DNA from: Rhipidocladum racemiflorum | Taxonomy: Eukaryota > Streptophyta > Magnoliopsida > Poales > Poaceae | Direction of reading: 5' to 3' | Assembly: GCA_036346355.1 (NCBI GenBank) | Contig: CM070572.1 | Span: 35,749,944 to 35,813,943, forward strand | DNA length: 64,000 bases | Shown here: positions 1 to 11,800 of the stretch, piece after piece | Layout of the letters: each line of letters opens with the position of its first letter | How positions within the stretch are numbered: the first letter of the stretch is position 1 | Translations under genes and position numbers: made by a program | The notes under the pieces: model-generated | Seen by the model: the letters and a program-made list of their open reading frames with translations, nothing else | Database searches by the model: none | What the model was told of the DNA's origin: nothing

Positions 1-3000
1 TTCTTTGGAACAGGAAAACCAAAAGGAGTAGTTAAATTTTACTTAGAGTGAAAAACAGTGATTCAAAAATAATATCAAAGTTAGAACCTAAAATATGGCT
101 TATAAGTCATAATCATGTACAAAATAGATAAAATCATAGTTCTAGTTAGATAATTTGTTGCAACAAATTTCAACAGTCCCCAATCTAAGGTTGGTAAAAG
201 AAGAGGATAATGGACATCATAATTGCATAATGTGCTCTCCATGGTTAATTGCTAAATCAATAGTAAAGCTATATATGTGTTGTTTAAGTTGAAAAGCTCA
301 ATAAATGTAGGCATGGTCACTGAAGTACCGAACTATATGATGATAAAGTAGATAGCATGTGTTTTTTGTTGTCCAAAGTAACCTGCAGAGATTTATCCTG
401 GTCACATTACAACCTTGACATATCTTCAAAAGCTAGGTCTCTGAAGTTCATATCTTTCAAAGTTCATAGTTGGTTTTGATTTGCAAGAGTTCATATCTGT
501 CAAAAGATTATTTGGCCCCATTCTGGAAAATCAAGGAGTCTAATAATAGACCACTGGCTTTGGCAACACGAATGGTCAGCTATACCTACAACTTACTTTG
601 ATGTGGACGGTGGGAGGTAAGTAGGCATATTGTTTATCCTCAGGCTCAGCAGTTCTACAATAGATTTGCTAATTGTCTCATCCATGATGTATATTGCAAA
701 TGCAAAGTACTTCCCTGCTTTGGTGATTACCGATTTGGCTCTGATAAGTGCTAGCTGAGATGCTAGTATACTACTACAGGGTTTTTTTGTATTTCCTTAC
801 AAACATTTACAAAGGCGATGTAATGCTAATTTGAGACTTGTTGCTTCTGTTCGGTTGAGGTTGGGTCTTATATCTATATGTCCTTTTAGATGATTGTGCA
901 CTCTCTTTATAAAAATATTAATGTCTTACAATGCCCTGCTGCTACTTATATCTTCAAGAATTTTGTGATGTTTCTGTGTAATAGCAATCCTCGGTAATCC
1001 TCCTATGGTCATATTGCCGGTATAGTTTGATCTTCCCTTTTTTCGCTTACTCTCTGTGTGTGTGACAATAATGGTTCAGCTTATCATATGCTAGTACACC
1101 ATTCATTATACCAGTCCCACGGGTCAACTGGCACATTTTTTCTATTGCACGCTTGCAAGAACATATATGAGTTGGAAGAGTTTTTGTGAAATAAAGTTGT
1201 AATTTACAATATTCAAAGCTTGACGAGCAACAATGTGAAATATTCAAAAGAACATCAATATATGTTGCAACCTTGATTTCACAGCTTTAAGATACCAAGG
1301 CGGCGATATATGGGAAATGCAATATGCCGAGGAGGCTAAGAGCACTATGTGCACAAACTTTGTTGTGCAAATTATTCAGACTATTTTCTATACCATGTAC
1401 AAACTCTTACTGGAGGGTGGAAACTACTTTTTCACACACATTGAGTACCAAGTTTTTTGAATGTAAAGCATTTCTGAATGTATAACTTCTTTCTGAAGCA
1501 GCATGTAATATCTCCTTGTTATTAGCCAGGATCTTTTCCTGGTAACTACAAGCAAGAAATGCTTTAGATTGTGGAGAATGTTATTATTTTCTATCAAAGA
1601 CTGCAGTCTTACTGTTATTAAACTTAGCTGATGTTGTTGAAGTCACTATTTACAATTGGCGACACTACAAGTCTGGAGGAAATGAGCTATTTTTTCATAT
1701 TAAAAACTATTTATTTGTCTTCAAGATAGAAGATAATAATATATGTATAGGACCAGGTTTGGGCAATTTTCATGAAGCATGTAACGACGAAATTGTGACA
1801 CTAGCCCCAGCTTATGTCAACCACAGAAGTTACCACTGAAAAAAATACTGATGTTCTTTTTTTTTGTAGATACAACAAAATTATGATAATTTTTTTCCCT
1901 AAAAATATCTTTTTTCCCTAAAAAAAACAGCATTATAGTTATTTTTCCCTATGACTTGCTTATTTGCGCAAGCTGCTTTCAACCGCAACAATATTTTCCC
2001 TGGAAAAATAAAACAAACAGATTATTGAGGTGCTGTGGTTCTCTTGGGATTGCGCCAGCCAGAACAGATTGGCGAACTTCTATGCATAATAAAGGTTCTT
2101 CTTTACTAATATATAAATACGAGTTGGTGGCGGTCGTCCGTCCTCCCTCTCCTCTCTAAGAAAAATAGCACGCTAACATATGGGCCGCGGATCGCGACAC
2201 GCTCCTCCACCGCTCGTGAATAAAAAGGAAACCAACTGCATCTCTCTCTTTCCACCCACACCTGCTCCCCCTGACTGGGCCATTCCCCACTTCTCCCTTC
2301 CCGTGACAACTCGATAGTGCAATTTTATTTTTGTAAATACGTGATATGATTTGATTATTTGGTTCAAAAATATGTTTCCGCTGCAAAGCACAGGCATTTG
2401 ATTAGTCAAAATATGGTGCATGAAGAAAACAGGCACTTTCTGTATATGTTCAGCCGACATGTGGATTATAACAGAGTTGATGTTCACTTTATTGCGGCTT
2501 TATTTTGACAGCATGCTTTGCTGTGTTTTGGTAACCACATTTGCAGGCTTTTTTAACAAAGATCGTACTATTGCTTCAGGTGGTCTTGGTCTGAAGGCAG
2601 AACTGATTGAAGTAGAGCTCCATTTTCTCATGTCAGTCCAAAGGTTTGGACTGAGCTATTCAATGTTTTTGGCAGAGAATGGGGCTATTCGATTTTACAA
2701 TCCAGAATTCCATTTCTGAGCGACTGCTTGCTAATATCTTGCTAAATACGACCTTAACATTCAATGGTGTTTATACTATTGCTATTTTATTGCTTATGAG
2801 TATTGTTAAGAGTTGAGACTCTATATCAAAAAAATTTCCATGTAAAGTTCGAGCAGTAATAGCAAGGAAATTCTCATGGCAGCTTTATTCTCATTGGTCT
2901 GGGCACCCTGAATTTTCTGGTAGGGAAGAAGGCTTTTCCTGTCTAATCTGTCCCTTTTGGCTTGGAGCATATTCCTCCACCTGTTGATGATTAGAATCCA

Positions 3001-4620
3001 GGTATGTAACATGATTATTTATTTTCTATTAATGAGTTGCTAAAATTCACTATATCAGATGATTCGTCTATGTTTTTCTTGGGATGCATATTTGTTTTCT
3101 TGTGACTGAATCTATTCTTTTGATGCATTAGCAGAGCACCTGAAGCTGTGCTGTTCATCATGTAACTGGCCTTTTTCACTGCATCAGCCATTGGTATGTC
3201 AATAACACAGATAAAGCAGCTAGCAGACAGACCCAAGGAGATGTGCCAGATGGCTGGGTAGCACTATGATCTGAAGTTTGTGAAGTCAGCCATCAGTGTA
3301 CTGTGAGGTTGTTTCTACCACATGGTTCAGTTTAGCCACCCCATCGATGCGCGTGTTCACACGCAAAGATTTACTCCCTGTATGTTATGTAAGGGAACCC
3401 TGACTTGGAGGCACCTTTGGCTTTGTTCTTACCATGGTCCTTATCCATTTGATGGTTCTCATAGTTGGATGCTACAAGAGTCTAGAGTTCAGCGTTCTAC
3501 AACACTTATTTGTGTATGGTTCTCATCATCTTAGTCATTAATTTCCTTCTGGTCTATCTGTGTCGTCAATAAGTTCAGAGATGGTCCTGAGATTCATGAC
3601 TAAATATAAATTTGTAACTGACTGCAAAAACAGTAGTTGTCAAGCTGAAGCTGTAATGGTGGAGCTGGAGCAACATTTGGGGTCTTGTCTGGTGGAAATA
3701 CATGATTGACATTTGTGTCCATAAATTTGTGATCTTGGATGGCAATAACTATTTGATGAATGAAAGGATCATTGGAAGTTCGTAACCGTTAAGGTACACT
3801 AATTGGCATCAGGATCCCATACATGTAAGAACATCTATGAGTAGTAATATATGCATGCCTAGTGAAGAAACAATGGCATTTGTCATTTTTAGGTGCTCAC
3901 TGTTTTCTTCTGGAGTTATGTAGTATATATATATATATTCATGCCTAGTGAAGAAACAAGGATCAAATACAGTTTGGTTTCCCTGGATGGCAAGCAAAAG
4001 TATTCTACTTTTCGCAAAATTAATGATTCTTTTTTTGCTTATGGCGATTCTGCAACCTGCAGGTAAGATGTGGAATTATTGAGCAAGGTCACTACCCATG
4101 CTTGCCTTTTCTATTGATTTGATAGCCATGTCCTTTTCCACACAAAAGATGTGCTCATATTCACATTTTTTAAATCAAATATGTCAACGAGATTCCGACT
4201 TCAGATCGGCTCGTAGATAGGAACAAGAAAAAGAATGCTCATGGAATAAAGCTAGATGCTCTAGATAGATCTTTGTTCTGTCATGTACGTGTCTATAAAA
4301 GAAAAATTACTGCCAAGGAAAACCCATAATGTCCGCCAATATCTATCAAGTGATATTCGCATAAAAGTTTCACCCAATTTGCATGTAAAGATAAATCAGC
4401 ACATACGTTCAGACACCAAAATTTACACAATATATGTATCTTCCGCGCCATTATGATGCAATATAAGTGGTGGGGCCACATGCAGTCCACATTGCCCCAG
4501 TCCATTTTTTTGCACCCTTTATAATTTATTCACGTAGAAGAAACGCACTAACAAATTTTTAGATCCACCACCACAGATCACGTTGGTGCTGGCGTAAAAT
4601 CGAAGGTTTACACATCAAAT
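1..4620. other. Left flank, no recognisable gene
   Basis: Mostly AT-rich sequence with only short open frames (the longest is about 100 codons), none of which reads as a known protein or shows a domain motif. A pyrimidine-rich patch lies near 2140-2310. No terminal repeats with target-site duplications were spotted. It could hold introns or untranslated parts of a neighbouring gene outside the window, but nothing in the sequence proves this. Confidence 0.4.
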
Positions 4621-4733
4621 GAGGCTCCGTTTGGAACCCATGAGTTTAAGAAGAACCTTGCAGGGATTTAACAGGAAATAATTCTATTGTCGTAGGACTC
4701 GAAAAAAATTTCTCATATTCCAAACGGGCACTC
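4621..4733. mobile_element. Degenerate short MITE-like inverted repeat
   Basis: The left end reads GAGGCTCCGTTTGGAA. The reverse complement of the right end reads GAGTGCCCGTTTGGAA, giving imperfect terminal inverted repeats on a unit of about 113 bp. No clean target-site duplication is visible, so the superfamily is not assigned. Confidence 0.45.
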
Positions 4734-4773
4734 AATGATTTGGAAAGCGTACAATTCGCACCGGGGTTATTTA

Positions 4774-5059
4774 GGGTGTGTTTGGTTGCCTGCATGGTGT
4801 ATGAATCGTATGAGTGGATGCAACTGTATCTGTCAGACACATGTTTGGTTTCATGCTCAACCTGGCCAGGTGGATGCAATTGCACCCACTCATACAGGAT
4901 GGAGAAAACACAGAAATTAGACTTCTCTCTAATGCAGGCCCATGAGATACACAAACAAGCAACCAAACAACTTAACTTGCATCCACTCAGTCAGGCCAAG
5001 ACTAGCCTAGATGGCTCATACGAAACAAGCTAGGATGATGCAGATAACCAAACACACCC
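4774..5059. mobile_element. Tourist-type (PIF/Harbinger) MITE
   Basis: The 286-bp element starts GGGTGTGTTTGGTT and ends with its exact reverse complement, a perfect 14-bp terminal inverted repeat. It is flanked by TTA on both sides (4771-4773 and 5060-5062), the target-site duplication expected of PIF/Harbinger elements. It has no coding capacity and would depend on a transposase supplied elsewhere. The short open frames inside it are incidental. Confidence 0.9.
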
Positions 5060-5062
5060 TTA

Positions 5063-6099
5063 GTCAGCCCCGATAGAAACTTGAAAGTTTAGCAATCGTC
5101 AAGAGTAGATGATGGGTTTCGAATGATAGAGCAAAGAAGGAAGGATTAAGTTGGCAAGGCGGACGCGGATTAGGCAGACAAGGACACGACCAACCCGGGG
5201 ACCAGGCGACGCCCTGGCGCCCCTCCCTGCCTCCACCACCACTGCCAGGATATGGACATTCATCAGCAGCCAGCAGCGAGCAGAGCAGAGCAGAGCAGAG
5301 CACACCTCTCACTCCTCCTGCCGCCGCTGCCATGCCAGCGTAACGAACCTCATGATGATGGCACCGCTGCCTCTGCCACCGCTGCCCCTGCCGCATCGCA
5401 TCGCGTCGCGTCGCGTTGTACTGTGTGCCATTGGTGGCTGCCCCTGCCCTGTATGGGCTTCTCCCACTCTGCGCTCAGCCGCTGCAGCAGCAGCTGCTGC
5501 TAATGTTCTGAAGCTCTGATCCAACACAAAGCGATGGACATAAATGAGTACCAGGGGGCAGGGGGGTGGGTACGTGCTGCTGCTGCTCGTGGTGGTGGTG
5601 GTGGTGGTGGCTACCTGGCTACCCACATGAATCTTCTGTTCATCTGTACACTTGCCACCACTGTGTGTGCAATGCATAGTTGCATACAGGCTTATGCTTG
5701 AGCCACTCACTAGCTTTCGCTTGCACAATGTGGTACGGTACCAGATGCATGGCCTTCACTAGCTCAGTCACTTGTGTATGTGTATGGATGCTGATAACTG
5801 CATATGCATCCATCCATCCATCCATCTATCTATCCTTCTGCCATGGAAAAGAAAAGCTGGTTGCGTCACATAAATACCTAGGTACCTGCTGTGGCCATCC
5901 ATCACATTCATGGCTGTTCTTTGAGGAGGGCGGTTGCATGTGGACTTGTGGAGTGCATGTGTTCTGCAATGCCGCTGGATTGATATTCTTGCATAGTAGT
6001 ATATGCCATTGCATAGTTATGGGCAAGATCTCATGTTCGTTGGTGTTGCTTCTGCTGTCTCTGGTGATTCTTTTCCCATCAACAAATTAGAGAAAATTG
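5063..6099. other. GC-rich unique sequence with simple repeats
   Basis: This stretch has a (GGT)n run near 5589-5612, a CATC/TATC tetranucleotide run near 5806-5835 and CTG/GCC-rich low complexity at 5280-5510. Open frames here are driven by base composition, and no homologous gene is recognised. Confidence 0.4.
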
Positions 6100-6235
6100 A
6101 TTTTTTAAGAGTGTTTGTACTACTTTACTACCAGATGCAGTACAAGCATGCTTTAGTTAATCTGATCTATTGAATCGAAAAGAACGAAAAAATCATACTT
6201 AATTTAGTGTACGGTAAAAGAGCTCACAAATTAAC
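6100..6235 (+). repeat. MITE copy A (inverted relative to 15955-16090)
   Basis: The end near 6222-6232 reads GGTAAAAGAGCTC, the opposite end carries GTTTGTACTACTTTACTACC, and the middle is AT-rich. The same blocks in the same spacing occur reverse-complemented at 15955-16090, so both are copies of one small non-coding repeat family. Terminal duplications are not clear. Confidence 0.55.
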
Positions 6236-6643
6236 CCAACATCGCATTGACTAGTCGTTCAATCGACAATTATTCGCGATGAATCATCTACCACTACACG
6301 CCAGGGCGAATGATCGTCTTGTAGAAGATCTGGAACAGCGCTGCGGCGTACGGTTATGCCGTGCCACGGCTGCAGCAGCGCAGCCTCTCATGTGCTGGAC
6401 ATGTGATGGATGGTAATTAGATAGAGCTAAGGGAGTACTAACAATTATGTACTGGAGAGTGAGGAGGAGGAGCCTGTGCCCTTTGGCCTCTAGCTAGTAG
6501 CAAAGCTAGGCATGAGGTATAGCCCCCATGACATCCATTCCATCCTCCCAATAATTTCCTCCCTCTCATTCTTCAGTGTGCCTCTCTTCAGCCAGTAGTG
6601 AGTAATGGCAGTACTAGTAGCTTAGGTACAGCACTAGTATACC

Positions 6644-7172
6644 TAGAGGTGGGCATTGGGCCGGGCTTTTTTGGGCCGGCCCGAAGCACGATGGTATGGC
6701 ACGGTGCAAAGCACGGCACGGCATTCCGGGCGGGCCGCAGACGCAATCAGAGCACGGCCGTCTGCCTGGGAACCAGCACGACGGCAGACGACGGCATTTA
6801 CGCTTGCGCCGCACGGCAAACGGGCACAAAATCACGGATTAAGGCTTAAAAGTTGGCAGATATTGTTGATTCAGGGCATCTTCAAGCATTGCATTTATGT
6901 TTGACATTTTGTTGATGTGATTAGTCTCTTATGTAATTAAAATAGGTAGTTTTAGTAGTAGTGATTTGTTTTATTTCTTTGTTCGTCACAATAGTAAAAA
7001 TGGGTCGCTTAAGACAAGACGGCGCACAGCGCAAATGGGCCGGCTTGGGCTCGCCAGTGAGTCGGGCGCACGCACGGTGGCACGATGGGCCGTCGTGGCA
7101 CGGCACGGTTTCGGCCCGAAGCACGATGGGCCCGAGCCGGACCGGCACGGCACGGCACGACGCCCACCTCTA
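6644..7172. mobile_element. hAT-type non-autonomous element
   Basis: The 529-bp element has perfect 11-bp terminal inverted repeats (TAGAGGTGGGC and its complement) and a perfect 8-bp target-site duplication AGTATACC (6636-6643 and 7173-7180), diagnostic of the hAT superfamily. The GC-rich interior is built from repeats such as GGCCCGAAGCACGA and CGGCACGG. There is no transposase. The exact duplication suggests a fairly recent insertion. Confidence 0.93.
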
Positions 7173-7554
7173 AGTATACCTGTGGGACTGTGTGTAGTGT
7201 GGCTGCTGCATTCTCAAGATAGAGGCATGCACCTACGTACCTGCCTCTCTTTTATTGTTCTTGGGATTCTTACTCTGCACAAGCTTGGCATTTTGGCCGC
7301 TGTTACATTGCCTTTTCGGTAGTGCCCACCGGATTTCTAGTAGATGCGCTGTCCTTTCCCCTCTGAAATCTCTGATGACACTCCTAGCTCATGAGCCAGT
7401 GCTTCAGTTAAGATTCTTGTGTCATCACTGAGCTAATGCAAGGGCAGCTAGCTGTGCTGCTTCTTCCTCAGTGTGCATAAATTAACAGCCACTAGCTAGA
7501 GTGCAGCTAGCAGCACATTACTACGCATGGCCGCTAATAAACCTGCGTTGAACC

Positions 7555-8203
7555 ATACTTTAAAAAACCGGCGTATTTGTATCTGATACGTATCGGATAT
7601 GAATACGTATCAGATACTCCCTGATACGTATCCTCCAAATTCCATTTTTTTTTAAAAAAAAAGAAAGAAAAAAAAACTGACACTTCTCGGATACTTTCCC
7701 GATACAGTTAACCCTAAACAAAATCTCATGTTCTCAATACATGTAGCAGTCAGTCCATTTCTCAACACACGAAGCCGCTAGCGCCCAGCAGCTCCCGATC
7801 CCTCACGATGCTGCTGCCCACATTGCTGCCGGCCCGCCGCTCCCCTCCCCTGGAGCGGCGGGCCTCCCTTGGTCCGCCCACACCGCCGCTGGCCTAGGCT
7901 ACTCCCGCCGCTCCCCTCCCCTGGAGGGGCGGGCCTCCCTTGGTCCGCCCACGCCGCCGCTGGCCTAGGCTACTCCCGCCGCTCTCCTCCCCGATTTTAT
8001 ACATCACCAGCTGCAAGTACGCATCTTTACCATGTCTTGCAGCATATATTGTGTTTTGGCAATCTATCTGTTAACTTTTCATCTAGTCGCTCCCCACATT
8101 TTCTTGTTCAAACTTGTTGGAGCAGATTGCATCTGGTGGTGGTGGACCTGGAAGCTGAAGTGGGTCATCTAGCACCGGTACTAGTGTTATTTGTCCTGCA
8201 CCA
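7555..8203. repeat. GTATC-rich repeat and 71-bp GC tandem duplication
   Basis: 7570-7630 has several copies of TGATACGTATC in both orientations, echoed at 9040-9125, so these may be two halves of one older repeat split by the element at 8204-8870. At 7836-7977 a GC-rich 71-bp unit containing CTCCCCTCCCCTGGAG is present twice in tandem, with a partial third copy. No gene is recognised. Confidence 0.5.
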
Positions 8204-8870
8204 AACTACTGCAGAAAAGATCATCACAGCCGGTTTTTCGAACCGTCTGTAACTATGTGTCAGTGATAATCGTTGCATATCACAGACGGTTTATGAACCG
8301 TACGTGAAAATACACATCACAAACGGTTCTATCCATAAACCGTCTGTGATAATAGGTTATCACATATGGTTCTAGCTAGTTAGTATTACTCTCGCCCAAG
8401 CACGCGCAATACGAGCATTTCCCAAGAGGTCACCCATTCTAGTACTACTCTCGTCCGAGCATGCTTAACTTCGGAGTTCTTACATTATTTAGTACTATAG
8501 GGTTTGTATGATCGCATTTGAAATATAACGCGTCTCCCTCCCCTTAACCTCACAAAGTACCCGAACATTGATTTTAGTATTCTCATACTCCGAATTTACC
8601 ATGACATAAATTTGTAATATCTAAGTCATGACAATGTATAGACTTAGCTAATTATAATCGTCTGTGATGTAAACCAATATCACAGACGGTTTTATATTAA
8701 AACCGTCTGTGATTATATCGTTAACATCACAGACGGGTATAATTAACAACCGTCTGTGATAGGTACACTGACGGTTGGACTATAGAACCGTCAGTGATGT
8801 TCCATATTACATACGTTTTTTGAAGATCGCTTGTGATGGTGCGTCTAATATAGGCCTTTGTGTACTAGTG
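8204..8870. mobile_element. Non-autonomous CACTA-like element, 667 bp
   Basis: The right end, read inward, is CACTAGTACACAAAGG. The left end, AACTACTGCAGAAAAG, matches it at about 11 of 16 positions. Both sides are flanked by CCA (8201-8203 and 8871-8873), a 3-bp duplication as expected for CACTA elements. Both halves are packed with subterminal repeats of the form ATCACAGACGGTT and its complement AACCGTCTGTGAT. The middle carries a 5S rRNA-derived segment (separate entry). There is no transposase gene. Confidence 0.75.
8381..8518 (-). pseudogene. 5S rRNA-derived segment (5S pseudogene or Cassandra-like fragment)
   Basis: Read on the minus strand, 8518 down to 8405 matches the plant 5S rRNA gene along most of its length. 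It has a start like TGCGATCATAC, an internal-control region with ACTCCGAAGTTAAGC, then GAGAGTAGTACTAG, then ATGGGTGACCTCTTGGGAA. The stretch after the first ~25 bases is diverged. The segment GAGAGTAGTACT is duplicated as GAGAGTAATACT at 8381-8404, beyond the 3' end. Cassandra TRIM retroelements are known to carry 5S sequence in their LTRs, so a Cassandra LTR remnant is an alternative to a plain 5S pseudogene. TG...CA ends could not be defined. Confidence 0.85.
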
Positions 8871-11800
8871 CCATCTAGTGGAGCCGTCGTGGCAAGGAAC
8901 ATCCTAACCGCTGTCTGTGGAGTACCTTTAAATGATAATAAAAAGAAGCCACTTTGGAGGTATGTTAAGTTGCTAGAGAAGACTAGAAGGCATTTTATGT
9001 TTTTCTATTACTATTATTATTATATATATTATATATATACACGTATCGCCGTATCAGTGTTTTTGAAAAAATATCATATCACAGTTTCGACGTATCACAT
9101 ATTCGATATGTATCCAGATATCCGGCAACGTAGTAATTAACTAACTGCATTAGATACTAGATAGATATATTATCTATAATGGCAACAATTCCGTTCATTG
9201 GAAATCTGAAACAAGAACCTAGTTAAGCAAAGTTTGTTTGTTTTCCATGTTACTGTCTTCTGATCCTTTCTTAGGAAAGGCGCGCGCATCAGATGAAATA
9301 TATGCCTCGTCGGGCTCAGGTTAACCAATCGGATTCGCTGTTTCTCCGGTCTCCGATGATTGGCTTCTCTGGCCAAGTAAACAAGCATCTTTCCTCTAAA
9401 GAAGAGCAAGTGTGGATGTTGTGACACAAAACCAAATGCTATCTCAAAAATATAGTACGGGTCCTTCTCATTCCATAGGATTACAGTAGAGATTGATCTT
9501 TTAATCATAGAGTAAATAATTTAGGAGACCATTTGCCGCACTTTCCGGGACAGATTGGCACAAATCAAGGGCATGCAGCTGAAAGTAGAGGTAGCAGTAC
9601 TAAACCAACAGCTAGCCTACAACTAGAAGAGGGAGGGAGCCATGGAATCAAGTAAACAAAGCAACAAAATGGAGAGCTAGCCAGCCAGCCCTGTGATCAG
9701 AGGTAGCTTGAGCTGCAAACGTGGAGGGATTTACTTGGGGATTGTCCAATCAGCGAGGGATCATAATCAAGTGGTTAGTTGCTCATGTGGCCTATTAATT
9801 GGATCTTGGATGTCTCTCATGTTGAGCTGGAAACCATGAGGGGGGAGTGCACTGCAGTGCCCGAGTTTATGTCACGCTCGCTTGGCGCCATGTGCCAAGG
9901 ACCCTTTCTTATTCCGCGGGCAACGGAAGGACGACGTAGGGTGCTACCGGCCGGGCTCGGGGATCGGCGCGACCGATCTCGATCGGAACAGCTGTGCCGT
10001 CGTTAGCCGGACGGCTGTCGGGTGGAGCAGCCACTACCGTGCATCACATTGCTGCCGATGGCGCCACTGGCCGTTTCCATTAATGAAAGAAATCTGAATG
10101 ACGATCGCTTGCTCTTAGAGATGATCCTTAGGCCATATGATTTCATATCTTACTATTGATTGCACTAGCACTCTAGCAGGGGCACGGCCTATCTGGCTAG
10201 TGCTTCTGAGGCTGTACAGGCACAATCCTGGTAAATAGTGAAGTTTGGTAGTGTATCATACTATGAACTGTGCAATGATTAGCTTGCCGAGCCGCGAGCC
10301 CGAGGTGTGGGCTCTCCGCAATCTAGGAGATCGAAGAGACGCACGCCATGGATGTGGTTTTGGGGATGTGAATTCGGTTTGGGATCTCGATTTCCTCGAG
10401 AGCAGTAGTGTATTTGTAAATGTTGTTGCAATGGGCTGTGTGCGCTCTCATATTTTGTTTATGTTGCACTTACAGTTTCCGGGAAGCAATGGAAAAAAGG
10501 CAGTGAATCTTGTCCCTAAGACTGCGCTCGGAAGCTTCTGAGCTGCCATCTTGTGGCATTGTGCCGCAAGCAAAGCAAGCAAAGCGTGTAGGTTTGTGAG
10601 GCTTCCAAGATTTAATCAGGAGCAAGAGAGAGCAGCTTGTTTGGTTTCCCAAAGGGAGAAGAACATCTGAGACAGCTGTTGACTCAAGGTGGGTGAATTC
10701 TAAATCATTCTGGAAGTACTGTGGTACCGAAGACAGAGAGTACTTGATCAAGAACACGCGAAGCTATCCGAGCTTGAAATAAAATGGGGGGCAAAAAAAT
10801 TCAGATTTGCGAAGCCGTCAGAACATGTCGCGGTAACTGGTAAGTACAGTCGCAGAACTCAGCTGCAACCTTGATGACCTCAATTTGTTTAATGGTTGAC
10901 TTTAGCATAAAAGACTAGCAGTGTTTTCAGATGACATTGGGGAGCATGGGAACATAATCTTCATTTCTTATCTTCCTGTTTCATTAAGGAAAAATGGATT
11001 AAGGCTATGCTAATGGAGCATGAGAGGCTTTCAACCAATAAGTCAATGTGCAGTGGGGATTTTACTCTCATTTTATAAAGCTGACCACCCTTGTCTTTTA
11101 TCTCCTGAAAGCACAGCATTCCTAAGTTGATCTCTGTTCAGGAAATGCAACATTTTTGCTTTGCTTGCTCCAATTTCTGAAGTATTCCTTCTCACTTTTT
11201 AATCTAGTAAGATGAATAAAACAGAATAAATGGAGTAAATGTAAATATAAGATCATTTTTTTGTCCACAATGTACTAGTTGTGAATATTTGTCTCTATTT
11301 GATGCGTTTCCAGCTTCATGTACTCTTATTTAGTGATTAGGAGCTTCGTAAGTGGAGAATCAAAATTGAAGTTGTGGGGTCAACCTCCAACATTTGTCGG
11401 TTCTGCGCTCCTTTAATACCACGATTGTTGATGCTAACCATCCTTAGAGTTGACCTAAGTGATCCCGGTTTTCAATGTCATGGGCTGGTTTTGAGTGATT
11501 CAGAATCCTTTTCCACGGCTGATCATGCATTTTGCCAGTTAATAGTCTTTGGTGTGCTGACTAAGCATACCAATCCCTGCAGCATTCCAGTGCTGTTTCT
11601 TTCTAGTGAATCATTTCAAGTGCCACCTGGTGTGTGTGATTCATTACTGCAATGGAACTTTCTTCTGCAGATGATTGCATTGGAAGTTAGAACTGAAATA
11701 TAAGACAACCAACTTCTTAATTGCACATGTTGCCATGCCCATATGTTAGTACTTAAATATCTTGGGAGTCAAATCCTGCTTGCCTGCATGATATTGTGAG

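Noticed and set aside
2420..2719. 99-codon plus-strand frame
   Set aside because: No recognisable domain, homologous neighbour or splice context; length is within chance for the region.
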